From assembly GCA_964017045.1 (NCBI GenBank), contig OZ024808.1, forward strand, positions 21,218,418-21,282,417: a DNA stretch of 64,000 bases, read 5' to 3'. Of this stretch, positions 12,317-25,275 are shown piece by piece; position 1 is the first letter of the stretch, and each line of letters begins with the position of its first letter. This DNA is from Omphiscola glabra (Eukaryota; Mollusca; Gastropoda; Lymnaeidae). The notes beneath the pieces are model-generated. The model saw only the letters and a list, made by a program, of their open reading frames with translations. It did not search any database and had not been told where the DNA came from. The translations under genes and the position numbers were made by a program.

Positions 12317-15300
12317 TCTATATATTTAAAAATGAATGTATGTCTGTATGTATGTTTGTCTCGTATGCGCTCCCACACCATTCATGCGATTGCAACAAAC
12401 CCTTGGTGAGTTGTTGGCCACCTACCTGAGCATTTAACTGCGTCATTAAAAAACTTTTCAATTATTTCGTTTTCGGCAGTTGGCCCTTCATTGTTTTTTT
12501 TTATAATTCGAGCTTTGTAAAAAATATTTCTGTCTGCGCTCCTACACCATTCGTCTGAATGCGCTAAATCTTTGGTAAAATGCTGCAAGCACGCCCACAA
12601 AGGTTTGGAAATAATTATAACCGTTTTAAAATATTCCGTTTTGAGCCAGGGGCCCCGTGTTCGTTTTTTCTAATATGAGCTATATAAATATAGTTTCAAA
12701 CCGTATGCGCTCCTACGCCATTCATGCGATTGCGACAAAACATTGGAGAGTTGTATTCCACAAGCTCGCGCATTTTACTGAGTCATTATAACACTTTTAA
12801 AATATTTCGTTTTGGCCGTTGGCCCCCAAAATCGTTTTTTTTTCTTATATGAGCTTTGTAAACTATAGGTTTCGTCTGCTCTCCTACACCATTTATTCGA
12901 ATACGCTAAAACTTTGACGAGATGTTGCGAGCATGCCCACAAAGGTTTCTAAATTATTACAATTTTTTTTAAAATATTCCGTTTTGAGCCAGGGGCCCCA
13001 TCTTCGTTTTTTCTTATATGAGCTATATAAATATAGTTTCAAACCGTTTGCGCTCCTACACCATTCATATGATTGCAACAAAACGTTGGTGGATTGCTGG
13101 CCACCTACCTGGGCATTTAATTGCGTCATTAAAAAACTTTTCAATTATTTCGTTTTCGGCCGTTGGCCCTTCATTCGTTTTTTTTATTATACGAGCTTTG
13201 TAAAAAATATTTCCGTCTGCGCTCCTACACCCTTCGTCTGAATGCGCTAAATCTTTGGTAAAATGTTGCAAGCACGCCCACAAAGGTTTGGAAATAATTA
13301 TATCCATTTTAAAATATTCCGTTTTGAGCCAGGGGCCCCATGTTCGTTTTTTCTAATATGAGCTATATAAATATAGTTTCAAACCGTATGCGCTCATACA
13401 CCATTTATGCGATTGCAACAAAACATTGGAGAGTTGTATTCCATAAGCTCGCGCATTTTACTGGGTTATTATAACACTTTTAAAATATTTCGTTTTGGCC
13501 GTTGGCCCCAAAATCGTTTTTTTTTCTTATATGAGCTTTGTAAACAATAGGTTTCGTCTGCGCTCCTACACCATTTATTCGAATACGCTAAAACTTTGAC
13601 GAGATGTTGCGAGCATGCCCACAAAGGTTTCTATATTATTACAACCGTTTTAAAATATTCCGTTTTGAGCCAGGGGCCCCATGTTCGTTGTTTCTTATAG
13701 GAGCTATATAAATATAATTTCAAACCCTATGCGCTCCTACACCATTCATGTGATTGCAATAAAACTTTTTTGAAAGGTTGTCCATAAAGTCACGCATGTT
13801 AATGAGTAATTACAATATTTTTAAAATATTCCGTTTTCAGCCGTTGGCCCCAAATTCTTTTTTTTTCTTATATGAGCTGTGTACAAAATAATTTCGGTAT
13901 GCGCTCCTATACCATGCATCTGAATGCGATAAAACTTTAGTTAGATGTTTCTCCCACGCCCGCAAAGCTTTTCAAAATATTACAACCGTTTAAAATATTC
14001 TGTTTTGAGCCAGGGGCCCCATGTTCTATTTTTCCAATATGAGCTATATAAATATAATTTCAAACCGTATGCGCTCCTACACCATTCATGCTATTGCAAC
14101 AAAACTTTGTTGAAACGTTGTTCATAAAGTCGCGCATGTCAATGAGTAATTACAATACTTTTAAAATATTCCGTTTTCAGCCGTTGGTCCCAAATTTTTT
14201 TTTTTTTCGTATACGAGCTTTGTACAAAATAATTTCTGTATGCGCTCCTATATCATTTATCTGAATGCGATAAAACTTTAGTAAAATGTTTTACCCACTT
14301 CCGCAAAGCTTTTCAAATTATTACAACCGTTTAAAATATTCTGTTTTGAGCCAGGGGCCCTGTGTTCTATTTTTCCTATATGAGCTATACAAATAAAATT
14401 TCAAACAGAGCTAATGTGTGGATGGATAGATTTTTAATCAAATACAAATACCGACATTAAATTGTGTGTGTTACATAATAATTAGGTTTCTGAAGTAGTT
14501 ACAACACTTTTAAAATAATCCGTTTTTGGCCGTTGGCCCCAAAATCGTTATTTTTCTGATATGAGCTTTGTAAAAAAAAATATCCGTATGCACTCCTATA
14601 CCATTTATCTGAATGCGATACAACTTCAGTAAGATGTTTCTCTTTTTTTAATTTTGTGATATAATAAGTAGGTTTCTGAAGTAATACAACAATTCTACAA
14701 TATTCCGTTTGTGGCCGGGGGCCTTAATTCGTTTTCCACCATTTATTATCTATATAATTATCGTATACATTCCTATACCATTCATCCGATTGCGATAAAA
14801 ACTTTGGTGAATTGATATGTGCGCTCCCGCAAATGTTTCTAAATTAGAACAACATTTTACAATATTTTGCATGGGCCGATGTCCTTAAATTCGTTTTGTT
14901 TTCTTTAACAAACTTTATCAAAATAATTTCAAACGGAGCTATCAACTCAACCGCCCTTGAACAAATGCCATGAGACAGCAATTTGTAGCAAGAGCAGAGA
15001 AAACACGTTTTTGCATGTTTAGTGTAGAGAGTATTTTTGTTGTTTTTATAAATAAGCTTGAATTTTGTGACGTATTTTAGAATCGGATATAGCTTTGTAA
15101 ATGTGTTGTGATTTTGAATAGCAATGATGTAGTAATACATCTATTATATAAGAATGATCTATGCTGACCGTAACTCACAAAGAACCGATACGATTTAAAT
15201 ACGTTCCCATTTTTTAAAACAATCATAGTTTTCTTCTATTATTTTAAGGAACTCGAATCAATGGTAATGCGAAAAATATATTGTATATTCGCTTTCATTT

Positions 15301-16974
15301 TAATAAAATTTTAAGTATTAATAATATAAATTACAAATAAATCTGGAGTAACAACTATTTTAAACATTTTATATGTGGTTGAAAGTTATGAAAATTAGTA
15401 AAACAAATTATAATCAAAGAATTACACTGTAATCACATTTATCGGGGAAACAAAAACATCTGTTGATTTTAGTGCATTTTTAAAGTACGATCCAAATATT
15501 GCGTAATAAAAGTAAAACTAATTTGTTTTAAATAATAACGCAAATGACGTCAGAACTCAAATTGTCTATTTATTCAATGCAAAAATTTATCTGATTTAAT
15601 AACCGCGCCTAATAAAATTGATAATGTATTTCCCCCTTCCTAAAAGTAAAATAAATAAATATAATAAATTGCTTTTTAAATTGCTACAATTTAAAAAATG
15701 AAATACAATTTTTGCTTTTTATTTTTAACGTTTAATAAATTTTTACTTTTATTCTTTCCAAAAATATACATTTATGAAATTTATAAATTAGAAAAAAAAA
15801 ACAAAAAAAAAAACTAACCTTTAAATATACTTTTAATACGAAAATGTCGTTTAATGCAATCAGTGCAGCGAAACTACATATCCAAATAGCATCCACTAAT
15901 GCACTTATCACTCATTTAAATAAGAACAAAGCATTTGAAATGCAAAAAAAAATGTTTTTGCGTAAGTAAGTGGGTTACAATCCCGTGGATGATTTTATTA
16001 ATTTCTTTAAAACTCTGTTTGGGGGAGGGAGAAATTGTAATTCAATAGTTTAATTTGCACATGGCATCAAACTATACGTCTCAAAATGAATTTGACAAAT
16101 AATTTGCCTTCTTATGTACATATACATTGGGGTTAGGAAATAGGGTGTGTACAATTTTATATCTTTAAATCCAATGATATTACTGTTGTGAAAAATAGAT
16201 GCTATATTCTCATTTTACGAATTAAGAAAATCAATGACGTTAACACAACATAAGTACATTTACAAAAGTATATCCATGAATATCAAAACCCATTCATTTT
16301 ACAAAGAATTACCAGTTTTGTACCGGGGCCCTATAGTAGTTTTTCTTTCTAATATGAGCTATTTAAATATAATTTCCGTATGAGTTCCTATACTATTCAT
16401 CTGAATGCGATAAACTTTCAGTGAGGTGTTGTGTGCAGGCCCGCATTAGGTTTCGAAAGAAGTGCAAATATTTTACAATATTCCGCTTTGGGCCGGGGGC
16501 CTTAAATTCTTTTTTTTTCTTATATGAGCTATGTAAATATAACGTCAAGCAGAGCTATTGCGTAAGTGGGTGGAATTACATTAAATATAAACTGTGACAT
16601 TTCATTTTGTATATGTGACTTAATAAATAGGTTTCTGATTTAGTACAAATATTTCACAATATTACTTTTGGGGCCGGGGGCCCAAAATTTGTTTATATGT
16701 AATAAATGAGCCATATAAATATAATTTCAAACATAGCTATTGCATGGGGGGATCAATCGCTATACGTTTTGGGACTAAATTTGGAAAATCCATGCTTCTC
16801 ACACGGACAGCTGCGTGTGTTCTGCTGACACTTCTTAAAACCTTCTAATTAATTCGAATACGCACCAGACGGTTAAAAAAAGGTGGTTATTAGAAGAAAT
16901 TACAAAAAAATTATTAAAACACAGACACTTTATTTCGATGAGTGGCATTGCAACGCATGCCGGGTACTCGCTAG
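12317..16974 (+). mobile_element. Non-autonomous Helitron, copy 2
   Basis: The element begins A|TCTATATATTTAAAAATGAA, with the TC start and host A expected of a Helitron. It ends GCATGCCGGGTACTCGCTAG|T, with CTAG and host T. Inside are many diverged modules of about 170 bp carrying GCGCTCCTACACCATT, ACAAAACTTTGG and CAGGGGCCCCATGTTC motifs, more than in copy 1. These are followed by the shared AT-rich 3' half. It lies wholly within the first long intron of the Ig gene. No transposase is encoded. The length is about 4.66 kb, against about 3.6 kb for copy 1. Confidence 0.85.
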
Positions 16975-17204
16975 TATATAATATTAATAAGTTCCAGCCT
17001 AACAACTATTCAACATCCTCTTGTCCAACCGCCATCTACATTCCACCATAACAACACTAGAACGAATGCGTCACTTCCCCTACCCAAATACGTCATGACA
17101 TTCTCGCACAATAATATACAAAGCTACACCTATACTCTCTAACTCAACATGTCATACGTACAAACATAACTACAGTGATTTCATACCCTTGACAAGGGGT
17201 AAAC

Positions 17205-17445
17205 TGCGTATACATATATATATATATAGAGTATATATATACAAACATATATATATGGTATGGTATGGTATGGCATCTTTCCGTCTACGAGAGACGATAG
17301 ATTATCTTGTCTGGTTGCAGCTCTTCGTGTGGCTAATGAGACCGATCCTTGAATGGCAGACTCTTGTGCATGTCCCGCACACGAATGCAGTGGAGTAGTG
17401 ATATACATGTATAAATAATATATATATATATATATATATTATTTA
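17205..17445. repeat. (AT)n microsatellites around an unidentified segment
   Basis: ATATAT runs at about 17215-17255 and 17418-17442 flank a denser segment. That segment opens GGTATGGTATGGTATGGCAT and continues through CTACGAGAGACGATAGATTA to about 17400. It looks like a fragment of a dispersed element, but I cannot name it. Confidence 0.5.
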
Positions 17446-17689
17446 AATGTAGATCATAAAACTTAAAGCTGTGTATTGTATTTCACTCCTTTTTGCCACG
17501 ATCATACTTTCTGGAACATAATATTTGTGGTATAGTTATGATCAAAATCTAGCACAGAACGGTGCGCATTTTTAGTTGTGTTATAGGGTTTCGTTGCGCT
17601 TTCAAAGATATATTTAGAAGGCTTTTAAACTGTTGAAAGCATCACACTATCAAGAAAAAACAAACAACAATTATGACTACTGATCCCTA

Positions 17690-18990
17690 ACCCAAGCTTG
17701 AGAACCACTCAATAAACTAAAATAAAATTATCACCCAACAAGAATAATCACTAAAAAGCCCTCAAAGTTTGTAGACAACATTTTGAGAACCTCTCAAAAT
17801 AAAACCATCCTGCTACAAGACAATTATTTCCAAAGAAGAAGAAAAAATACCTTATAATTGTTTGATTGATTTGAGTACTTATATAGCGCTCATTTCTATG
17901 CTGTTATGATAGCGTGCTCACCGCGCTCATTGTGACGGCTCACACAAACTTGATAACCACTGAAACAACTTAAATGAAATTATTAAAGCCATTACGTCAC
18001 AAGACCGCTAATTAGAGATACACAATGCAAGACCAATCATCAACTATTCTACAAGACATGACTATCAGACAATGAGAAGAATTACAAATGACTAAACGTC
18101 TAAGTATAACATTGCAAGAAGATTAAAAATACACACTACGAGGCAATTAAAAAAAAAAAAAAGGAAATAGAACAAAATAATCTCAGTTACCCAAACACTC
18201 AACAAACTTATTACAAACCATCATATCACAAGACTATTAATTCAAAAATGAAAATACACTCCCTTATGACTTGACTAGTGACCCCAGACCCTAGGAGTTC
18301 TCAATCTTGAGTCTGGGGTCACTAATTCCTTAAACAACTTAAAGAAAAAATCCATCAAACTACGAGACCAAAAAAAAAAAATTAACATTTAAAACGCCTA
18401 ACAACTACCGACACCTAAACTCCACAATGAGAACCACTCAATAAACTTAAATAATCGTAACATACTACGAGATAAATATTTCAACAACAAAAAAAAACCC
18501 TCCTTATAACAAGTGATTCTTAACCCAAACTTGAGAACCACTCAATAAACTTAAATAAAAGTATGAAAAACCACCATACTGCAAGACAATTACAGAAAAT
18601 ATAAAACAAGACACTTTTTTTAACTAGTGACTCCTGTAACACAACGAGAACCACTCTAAAAGCTTTATAAACCATCATAATAGAAGAAGTGACAGTGCAG
18701 TCAAAAAATGAAACAAACAACGGCAACAAAAACAATGCCGACTGAAACAGACCCAAGATTGAGAACCAATCAATATAATTAAACGTATTAAAACCCGTCA
18801 CACTACAAGATAATTAATTTAAAATTTATATTAAAAAATAAAAAACTACAAGACAGTTAATACCTATTACATTATAATACGACAAGCCAATTAATACAAA
18901 TTAACTTTAAACAAGCAAATTAAACTATGTAAACACAACGCCAAGCATTGAAAACATGTCACACTACAAAAAGGTCATCATTATTTAAAG
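17690..18990. repeat. Diverged tandem repeat, AT-rich, about 100-130 bp units
   Basis: The phrase TTGAGAACCACTCAATAAAC recurs at about 17698, 18428 and 18531 with degraded intermediates. Each is followed by a variant of CACTACAAGACAATTA. The array is old and strongly diverged. Confidence 0.6.
17866..17935 (-). mobile_element. SINE 3' tail fragment
   Basis: TGATTGATTTGAGTACTTAT then ATAGCGCTCATTTC is the reverse complement of the 3' end of the SINE at 20255-20425. Only the distal part is kept. Confidence 0.65.
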
Positions 18991-19091
18991 AGCAAATTAA
19001 AAAAATTATAAGGTGAATATCAACACTTAATTAATCCTTATTAGTTGTGTACCTAGGGTTTGTGTCACACGGTGCGGTAAAATAATGTGTT

Positions 19092-19108
19092 CCCCCCCCC
19101 CCCCCCCG
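19092..19108. repeat. Poly-C tract
   Basis: About 16 C residues in a row on the plus strand. It is one of several long C or G runs in the window (also near 25492, 26106, 26213, 36068, 37503, 42566, 48408 and 49627). Confidence 0.9.
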
Positions 19109-19822
19109 CACGGAGGAATTTTTTGTTCTTGTTAAAAATAAGTCCAAAGAAAAACAAAGACAAGAAAAACAAAAACAAAATTAAGAAATGTAACAACAGT
19201 TAAGTTATAGTTATTTTTACATTACAATTCTGTTATTTAAAACTTTTCTTTCCTGGTCTTCAAAGCTCAAAACAGGTCATTCACATTATCAAAATCAATA
19301 TCCTTCACCATATCACCCAATTGTTAGAACCCTGTCTTCCTATATTCTTGATGTTCTCATCTGGTTAAGTATGAAAGCAATCAATACACCCCAGAATCTA
19401 AGTACGAGTTTCCTTCTCACCGAGAGAGTCCAGCATCTAGTAATTGTTCTGTATCCATTCTCCTGTTAAACTTCTCTCTACCGAAATTCCTTAAGAGTCT
19501 GTTTTTAAAAGTGACATGTCAATTGAATGTTTCACCAAGTTACAGCACTTCTCGTGCAAAAACATCCTTAAGGCCTCTAGGTTGGTCACCACTTTGACTC
19601 AGTGCATCTTTTTCAGCTTTTTTTTACAGTTTTTACACGTTAGATTTAATTGTGTTTCACTCAAGTACAAATCGATCTGCTACGGACGATTTTCTTGTAT
19701 GTTTTGTGTCTTTTTCTTCGCGGGAAACAGCTTTAATATGGACTTCGGATATCAAAATAGTCAGCCTGGTATAAAAATGTCACTTCCGCCATTTTTGTAA
19801 ACTTCCGCCATGTCAAAAACAA

Positions 19823-20235
19823 ATGGCGACCAACTCACGACTAAAAGGAAGAAAGCAGGGAAGAAGGGGAGGCATTCGTTTAAAATGCAGAAACATAGGA
19901 CAGCTAGACTTTCTTCCACATGTTGTTTTGGGAAACGTTAGATCACTACGTAACAGGATGGATGACGTGGGTTGTTTCTGTAAGCATTTCTATCAATTTC
20001 GTATGAGCTCTTCAATGTGCCTGACAGAAACATGGCTTAACGAAACGTTACCAGATTCAGCAGTGGCACTGGACTAATTTAACATTTTCCGTGCCGAAGG
20101 AATAACCGATAGCATCAAATCCAAAGGAAGGGGTTGAAATATATGTTAACAAAAACTACTGTAGAATCAACAACGGAATAGTGAAACATGTAGTTTGTAC
20201 ACCCGACATGTAAATACCTTGCACCACTTTGCCGC
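19823..20235 (+). pseudogene. Rex1/CR1-like LINE endonuclease fragment
   Basis: The open part (19823-20077) includes PHVVLGNVRSLRNRMDDVGC and MCLTETWLNETLPDSAV, the start of an apurinic endonuclease domain (N-V-R-S-L then T-E-T-W-L) as in Rex1 or CR1 LINEs. Past the stop at 20075, frame-shifted remains continue (YVNKNYC-like, then SCxPDM-like). The rest of the endonuclease and the reverse transcriptase are missing. The segment runs into SINE sequence near 20250, so a composite or nested insertion is likely. Confidence 0.65.
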
Positions 20236-20254
20236 CATTTTACCTACCTACGGA

Positions 20255-20425
20255 ATTCACACAAACCTGTATCATCCTGAAAACCCGGAGATGGGGAGAT
20301 GGAGTTCATGTGCGCCTAACAGGCAGCAGTGAGGCCTCTCGACCATCTAACATCGGAGGGCCGCGAGCATGATATCATAGCATGGAATGAGCGCTATATA
20401 AGTACTCCAATCAATCAATCAATAA
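20255..20425 (+). mobile_element. SINE copy with (AATC)n tail
   Basis: It carries AACCCGGAGATGGGGAGATG, TGCGCCTAACAGGCAGCAGT and CATCTAACATCGGAGGGCCG. It ends GCGCTATATAAGTACTCCAA followed by TCAATCAATCAAT. A longer copy is at 33931-34205 and a reversed tail at 17866-17935. The 5' promoter part is missing here. Confidence 0.75.
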
Positions 20426-20655
20426 AGCCTTTAGTCTTTAGATACTGCTAAGTAAGATGAACTTCCTCAAATAGATCATTCAAAAGGTAAAGGTAGCAGA
20501 TAAATGTGAAACCACAGACAGCATGTAAAAGACCTTGTGCAATACTACAATCGTCATCAAATATTAAGGGGCGGAGCTAGTATTGTAACGAATCAGCCTA
20601 AATATTTATGCTTGAGTATTTATACGTTTCGATATATTTAGTTTCAAAACCTACT

Positions 20656-21810
20656 GGAACCGTGACTTGAAAGACCTGGTAAAGCAAAGAACGAAAGCCC
20701 GGAAACAAGCCGCGAAACGGGAAACGCCTGCAGCTCGTGCACGCTACAACCGTCTAACGGCTGAAGTCCAGATGGCTGTCCAAAAGGCCAAATAATCGAA
20801 ATGGATCAGCGCGTGTGAAAAGCTCGACCTCCAGGACGATAGGAAAGTGTGGAACCTGCTAGGAAATCTCTCTGGAAAGAGGAATCCCGAGCCGCTACTG
20901 ACCGAAAAGGGCGTCGAGGCGAGATGCGTCAAGAGAGAAAGGACGTTCAATGGGCATCTCAAGAAAAAAGGAGCTCGATACCAACGCATTGGGCCCAACC
21001 AAGAGCTTTTCACGTCCCTCTTCACGATGAGAGAATTGCGAACCGCAATACGAAAGTGTCTCCGGAAAAATCACCAGGTCCTGATAAAGTTCATAACGAA
21101 TTTTGACCCATCAGGGAAAACGAGGGAGATGCATTTTGCTGGCTCTCATAAAGAGAACCTGGACTGCAGGCATATTGCCGAAAATGTGGAAGAAGGCCAT
21201 AGTTATCCCGATTCCAAAGAAAAGGAAACCAGGCCATTTACCAAATAGCTATCGACCGATATCCCTGACATTGTATGTTGGGAAAGTAGCAGAACGAAAG
21301 ATAAATGTCCAGCTTTACTGGTTTTTAGAGAAGAACTAGTGCCTCCCACAGACGCAAGGTGGGTTCCGTAAGGTACGCCAACCCATGAATCATGTGATCC
21401 GTTTTGTCCAGTCAATGACTATCCAGCACAAGATGAAACAAACATACGGTTTGCGTGTTCTTCGACCTCCAGCAGGCGTACGACCAAGTATTGGGCACGG
21501 GCCTTCTTATAAATTCCAGAAACTGGGAATCTCTGGAAACATGTCCAAGTGGGTAGAGGAATTCCTGTGGAACAGAACTATAGCCACACTGGTTGGCAAT
21601 AGAGTTTCTGATCAGCTTGTACTAGAGGACGGACTCCCTCAGGGGTCCGCCCTTAGCTGCACACTTTTCCTCGCCTGCGTACACGACCTGCAAAAGGAAC
21701 TAGAGTCCGATAATACGATGTTCGCTGACGAATTTAGCGATCTGGAGCTCGGGGAAGAACGTCAAAGCACTGCAGATCCGGCTGCAGCACGACCTGGATA
21801 ACATTGAAGC
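20656..21810 (+). pseudogene. I-like LINE reverse transcriptase remnant
   Basis: Reading across frames shows, in order: the linker with NRDLKDLVKQRTKARKQAAK, an in-frame TAA at about 20793, the SPGPDKVHNEF motif (about 21070-21105), IPIPKKRKPG and NSYRPISLT (about 21206-21270), and GGFRK (about 21360). These are followed by the motif A region with FFDLQQAYDQV (about 21458-21490), motif B GLPQGSALS (21630-21658) and motif C. Motif C reads FADE rather than FADD, so one catalytic aspartate is lost. At least three frameshifts and several stops make it inactive. It copies LINE RNA when intact. Confidence 0.75.
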
Positions 21811-22018
21811 CGACACGTGAATACGGACAAGACTGTGTACTCGATATTCACTAACGGAAGAAATGCACTTAAGTTAGATGGGAAACTAACTATCAAATGG
21901 GAAACAGCTGGAATGGGACCGGACTCCAGTTTATCTGGGAGTGAAATTGGACCAAAAACACCAGCTTCATAACCACATAAACGAACTGAGTGCCAGAACA
22001 TGACAAAAACTAGGCCGG

Positions 22019-22708
22019 ATGAAAAAGCTGACCTTCACCGCCTTGGGCGCAGATGTAAGACTATTAAGATACCTAAATCCTAGTAGCGTGAGAGGGGCAA
22101 TGTACTATAGACTACAAGTCCAGACCTTCGCAAGCCGCACGGCTCTAGAGGGACTGGACCGCATCCAAAACCGAGCTCTCAGGTTTTTATGTTGGGCGAT
22201 ACGCATAACAACCACGGCGGCGGTGGAAATCATGGCAGATGTCGAGCCGCTCGTTACCAGACGGAAAAAGGCAGTCCTTACGACGGTGGAGCGATACCGC
22301 CGTATGGACAGACAGGAACCCTGCTTTCAGTTACAGTATCGATGGGTAAAGAAGACCATATTGAAGAGACCCTCCTTTATGAAAACTGTCCACAGTCTTG
22401 AGGAAGACATGGCATTACCCGAAAGCAGGGAAAAAGTGAGGGCGATCCATATAATGGGCACCCACGAAAGTCTTATCCGACCTGAAATTGGACTAACCAT
22501 GACGAAAACCAAAGTCACAAATGCCAGCCCTCAATCAGAACTATCCGAGGCTGCGCAGAGAACGATTGAAGCGTACCTAGACAGTCAGGTGAAAGTCTTT
22601 ACAGACGGCTCGTGCTTTGCATGGGAGAAACGAAGCGAATACGGTGCTCTCATTCAGTATCCCAAAGAGATGGCTCCACCCGAGGAGCTGTCTGGACACA
22701 GTGGGTAG
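22019..22708 (+). pseudogene. I-like LINE connection region and RNase H start
   Basis: This open stretch holds the thumb/connection region (SSVRGAMYYRLQVQTFASRT, LDRIQNRALRFLCWAIRI) and then KVFTDGSCF. The TDGS motif is the first catalytic aspartate of a cellular-type RNase H domain. The frame stops shortly after, so the rest of RNase H is lost or shifted. The 5' start shown is only the beginning of the open frame, not a real initiation site. Confidence 0.7.
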
Positions 22709-22837
22709 AGCAGTACAAGCCGCGATGCAGAAGGCGCGGCCCAGCCGCAATCCGATAAGCCAATTACTCGGCTGGGAGTCAACGCTTGGCTAAAGGACTG
22801 GGCCGCAGGAGAAACTGGACGACAGCTCCACCGGTAA

Positions 22838-23125
22838 ATGCCGCGACCGAGCAAGAGTGACCCCTGGTGGAAACAAAGGAGAGGCGAGCAGAGCCTCATC
22901 ACCCAGACGAGGACAGGCCACTGCGCGACGCGCAGCTACCTCCATAGACTTGGCGACAGAAAGAAACCAAACTGCCGATTTTGCGTCCAGGCAGACGAGA
23001 CAGCGGCTCACTTGTTGGTCGCTTGCCCCTGTGGAGTTATGGGGGCCGAGAGTCGAGACCCAGGCGCCTGCCTTGAAGATTTAATTTACGGTGACGTCCA
23101 CAGATGCGGCAAACCGCCAAAGTAA
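22838..23125 (+). pseudogene. I-like LINE C-terminal zinc-finger segment
   Basis: The frame contains QTRTGHCATRSYLHRLG and then CRFCVQADETAAHLLVAC. This is the C-x2-C-x9-H-x4-C finger normally found at the very end of I- and Jockey-type ORF2 proteins. It closes the truncated element, and AT-rich sequence follows. Confidence 0.7.
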
Positions 23126-23165
23126 TAACCAGGGCTAAGGACTACGTCTCAGCCCAAGAGGGTGT

Positions 23166-24124
23166 GACATTATTAGTTTAAAAACCCCACGTAGTTTTTT
23201 AAAAATAAATTAAATTAATTTTGTAAAGGGTCATTCGTAAATTACGCCACGCAAAAATGACATTTTAGACCCCCCTCCTTCCCCGTATCATAAAGTGTAA
23301 AGACACACCAAAAAAATCGAAACATACATAACATTTTCATAATTAAACTAAGTTTTATTTTATTCTTAAAATTTTCCTATAATTGATTAAGATGTAGTAT
23401 TATTACAAAAATATGACGCGAAACAACGAAGTAATGCACGAGCCTAATGTAAAATGACTACAACAGATTTTGCGTCACTGTGCGATATTCAGTAAAGGTG
23501 TGCGCGAAGGTGTTTATGGTACCTATAATTCCTGAGGCAATTTCAAACTCAAATTAACGTTTATAAAATTAATCGAATAAAGATTCTTCAAAATTAGAAA
23601 ATTGAAAATTTTATATTAAAAAAAAATATATATATAACAACGTGGCCTCACATATTTTTTTATCCCCCCCCCCTCAATTCCCCCGCCCCAGTCACAGAGT
23701 GTAACAAATTAATCGACCCTCTTACGGTCTTTAACTCATTGTCAAAATGGTGATTTTCTGCCCTAATTTTAGGATCACTTCATTTTTGACGCATCAAATT
23801 CAACTTTTAATTAAGCACCCATTAGGATCGCTTACATCTGTGAAAAATTTACATGAGCTTGGTTATCCGATTATGAAATTCGTTTGGACAGCGCAGTGTG
23901 TGTTCTAAATCTGCGAATTGTCAATTTGGTGTCAACCCTGAGAAGGTGGTCTCGGTGCGGTCCGAGAATATTTATGAGAACATTTATTCATATTTGTAAG
24001 GGACTTGGAAGACGTATTTGTTATTGTTTACGTAAAGCTTGTTTAAATAATTGTAGTTTAATAAGTCTTTTCTACACTGCATTACCTTTAATCGTCTTTG
24101 ATAGACATGCTTGTAAACGTACGG
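23166..24124. other. Unassigned AT-rich sequence
   Basis: Apart from short C-rich runs near 23270 and 23667, I see no coding, RNA or transposon signal here. It precedes the 26-bp array. Confidence 0.4.
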
Positions 24125-25275
24125 CGAATGAGAGTCTTACATAAGAATGGCAAATGAAAGTCTTACATAAGAATGGCAAATGAAAGTCTTACATAAGAAT
24201 GGCAAATGAAAGTCTTAAATAAGAATGGCAAATGAATGTCATATATAAGAATGGCAAATGAAAGTCTTACATAAGAATGGCAAATGAAAGTCTTACAAAA
24301 GAATGGCAAATGAAAGTCTTACATAAGAATGGCAAATGAAAGTCTTAAATAAGAATGGCAAATGAAAGTCTTACATAAGAATGGCAAATGAAAGTCTTAA
24401 ATAAGAATGGCAAATGAAAGTCTTAAATAAGAATGGCAAATGAAAGTCTTACATAAGAATGGCAAATGAAAGTCTTACATAAGAATGGCAAATGAAAGTC
24501 TTACATAAGAATGGCAAATGAATGTCATATATAAGAATGGCAAATGAAAGTCTTACATAAGAATGGAAAATGAAAGTCTTACATAAGAATGGCAAATGAA
24601 AGTCTTACATAAGAATGGCAAATGAAAGTCTTACATAAGAATGGCAAATGAAAGTCTTACATAAGAATGGCAAATGAAAGTCTTAAATAAGAATGGCAAA
24701 TGAAAGTCTTAAATAAGAATGGCAAATGAAAGTCTTACATAAGAATGGCAAATGAAAGTCTTACATAAGAATGGCAAATGAAAGTCTTAAATAACAATGG
24801 CAAATGAAAGTCTTACATAAGAATGGCAAATGAAAGTCTTACATAAGAATGGCAAATGAAAGTCTTACATAAGAATGGCAAATGAAAGTCTTACATAAGA
24901 ATGGCAAATGAAAGTCTTACATAAGAATGGCAAATGAAAGTCTTAAATAAGAATGGCAAATGAAAGTCTTACATAAGAATGGCAAATGAAAGTCTTAAAT
25001 AAGAATGGCAAATGAAAGTCTTAAATAAGAATGGCAAATGAAAGTCTTACATAAGAATGGCAAATGAAAGTCTTACATAAGAATGGCAAATGAAAGTCTT
25101 ACATAAGAATGGCAAATGAAAGTCTTACATAAGAATGGCAAATGAAAGTCTTACATAAGAATGGCAAATGAAAGTCTTACATAAGAATGGAAAATGAAAG
25201 TCTTAAATAAGAATGGCAAATGAATGCCATGTATAACAATGGCAAATGAGAGTCCTACACAAGTATGGCAAATTA
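24125..25275. repeat. 26-bp minisatellite, about 44 copies
   Basis: The unit is AAGAATGGCAAATGAAAGTC plus TTACAT. Main variants are TTAAAT for TTACAT and ATGTCATATAT units at 24235 and 24521. Copies are highly homogeneous in the middle and decay at the right edge (about 25215-25290), which suggests recent amplification in the interior. It is unrelated in sequence to the other 26-bp array at 7745-9968. Confidence 0.95.

Larger units (their letters stand above)
20645..23165 (+). mobile_element. I-like LINE, 5'-truncated and decayed
   Basis: The insertion retains the end of ORF2: the post-endonuclease linker, reverse transcriptase, RNase H and the terminal CCHC-like finger. It is spread over all three plus frames with several stops. 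The base composition is clearly GC-richer than its surroundings, which marks it as foreign to the local background. The RNase H domain places it near the I / Nimbus group. A second partial copy is at 37190-38465. It has no visible target-site duplication. Confidence 0.75.
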
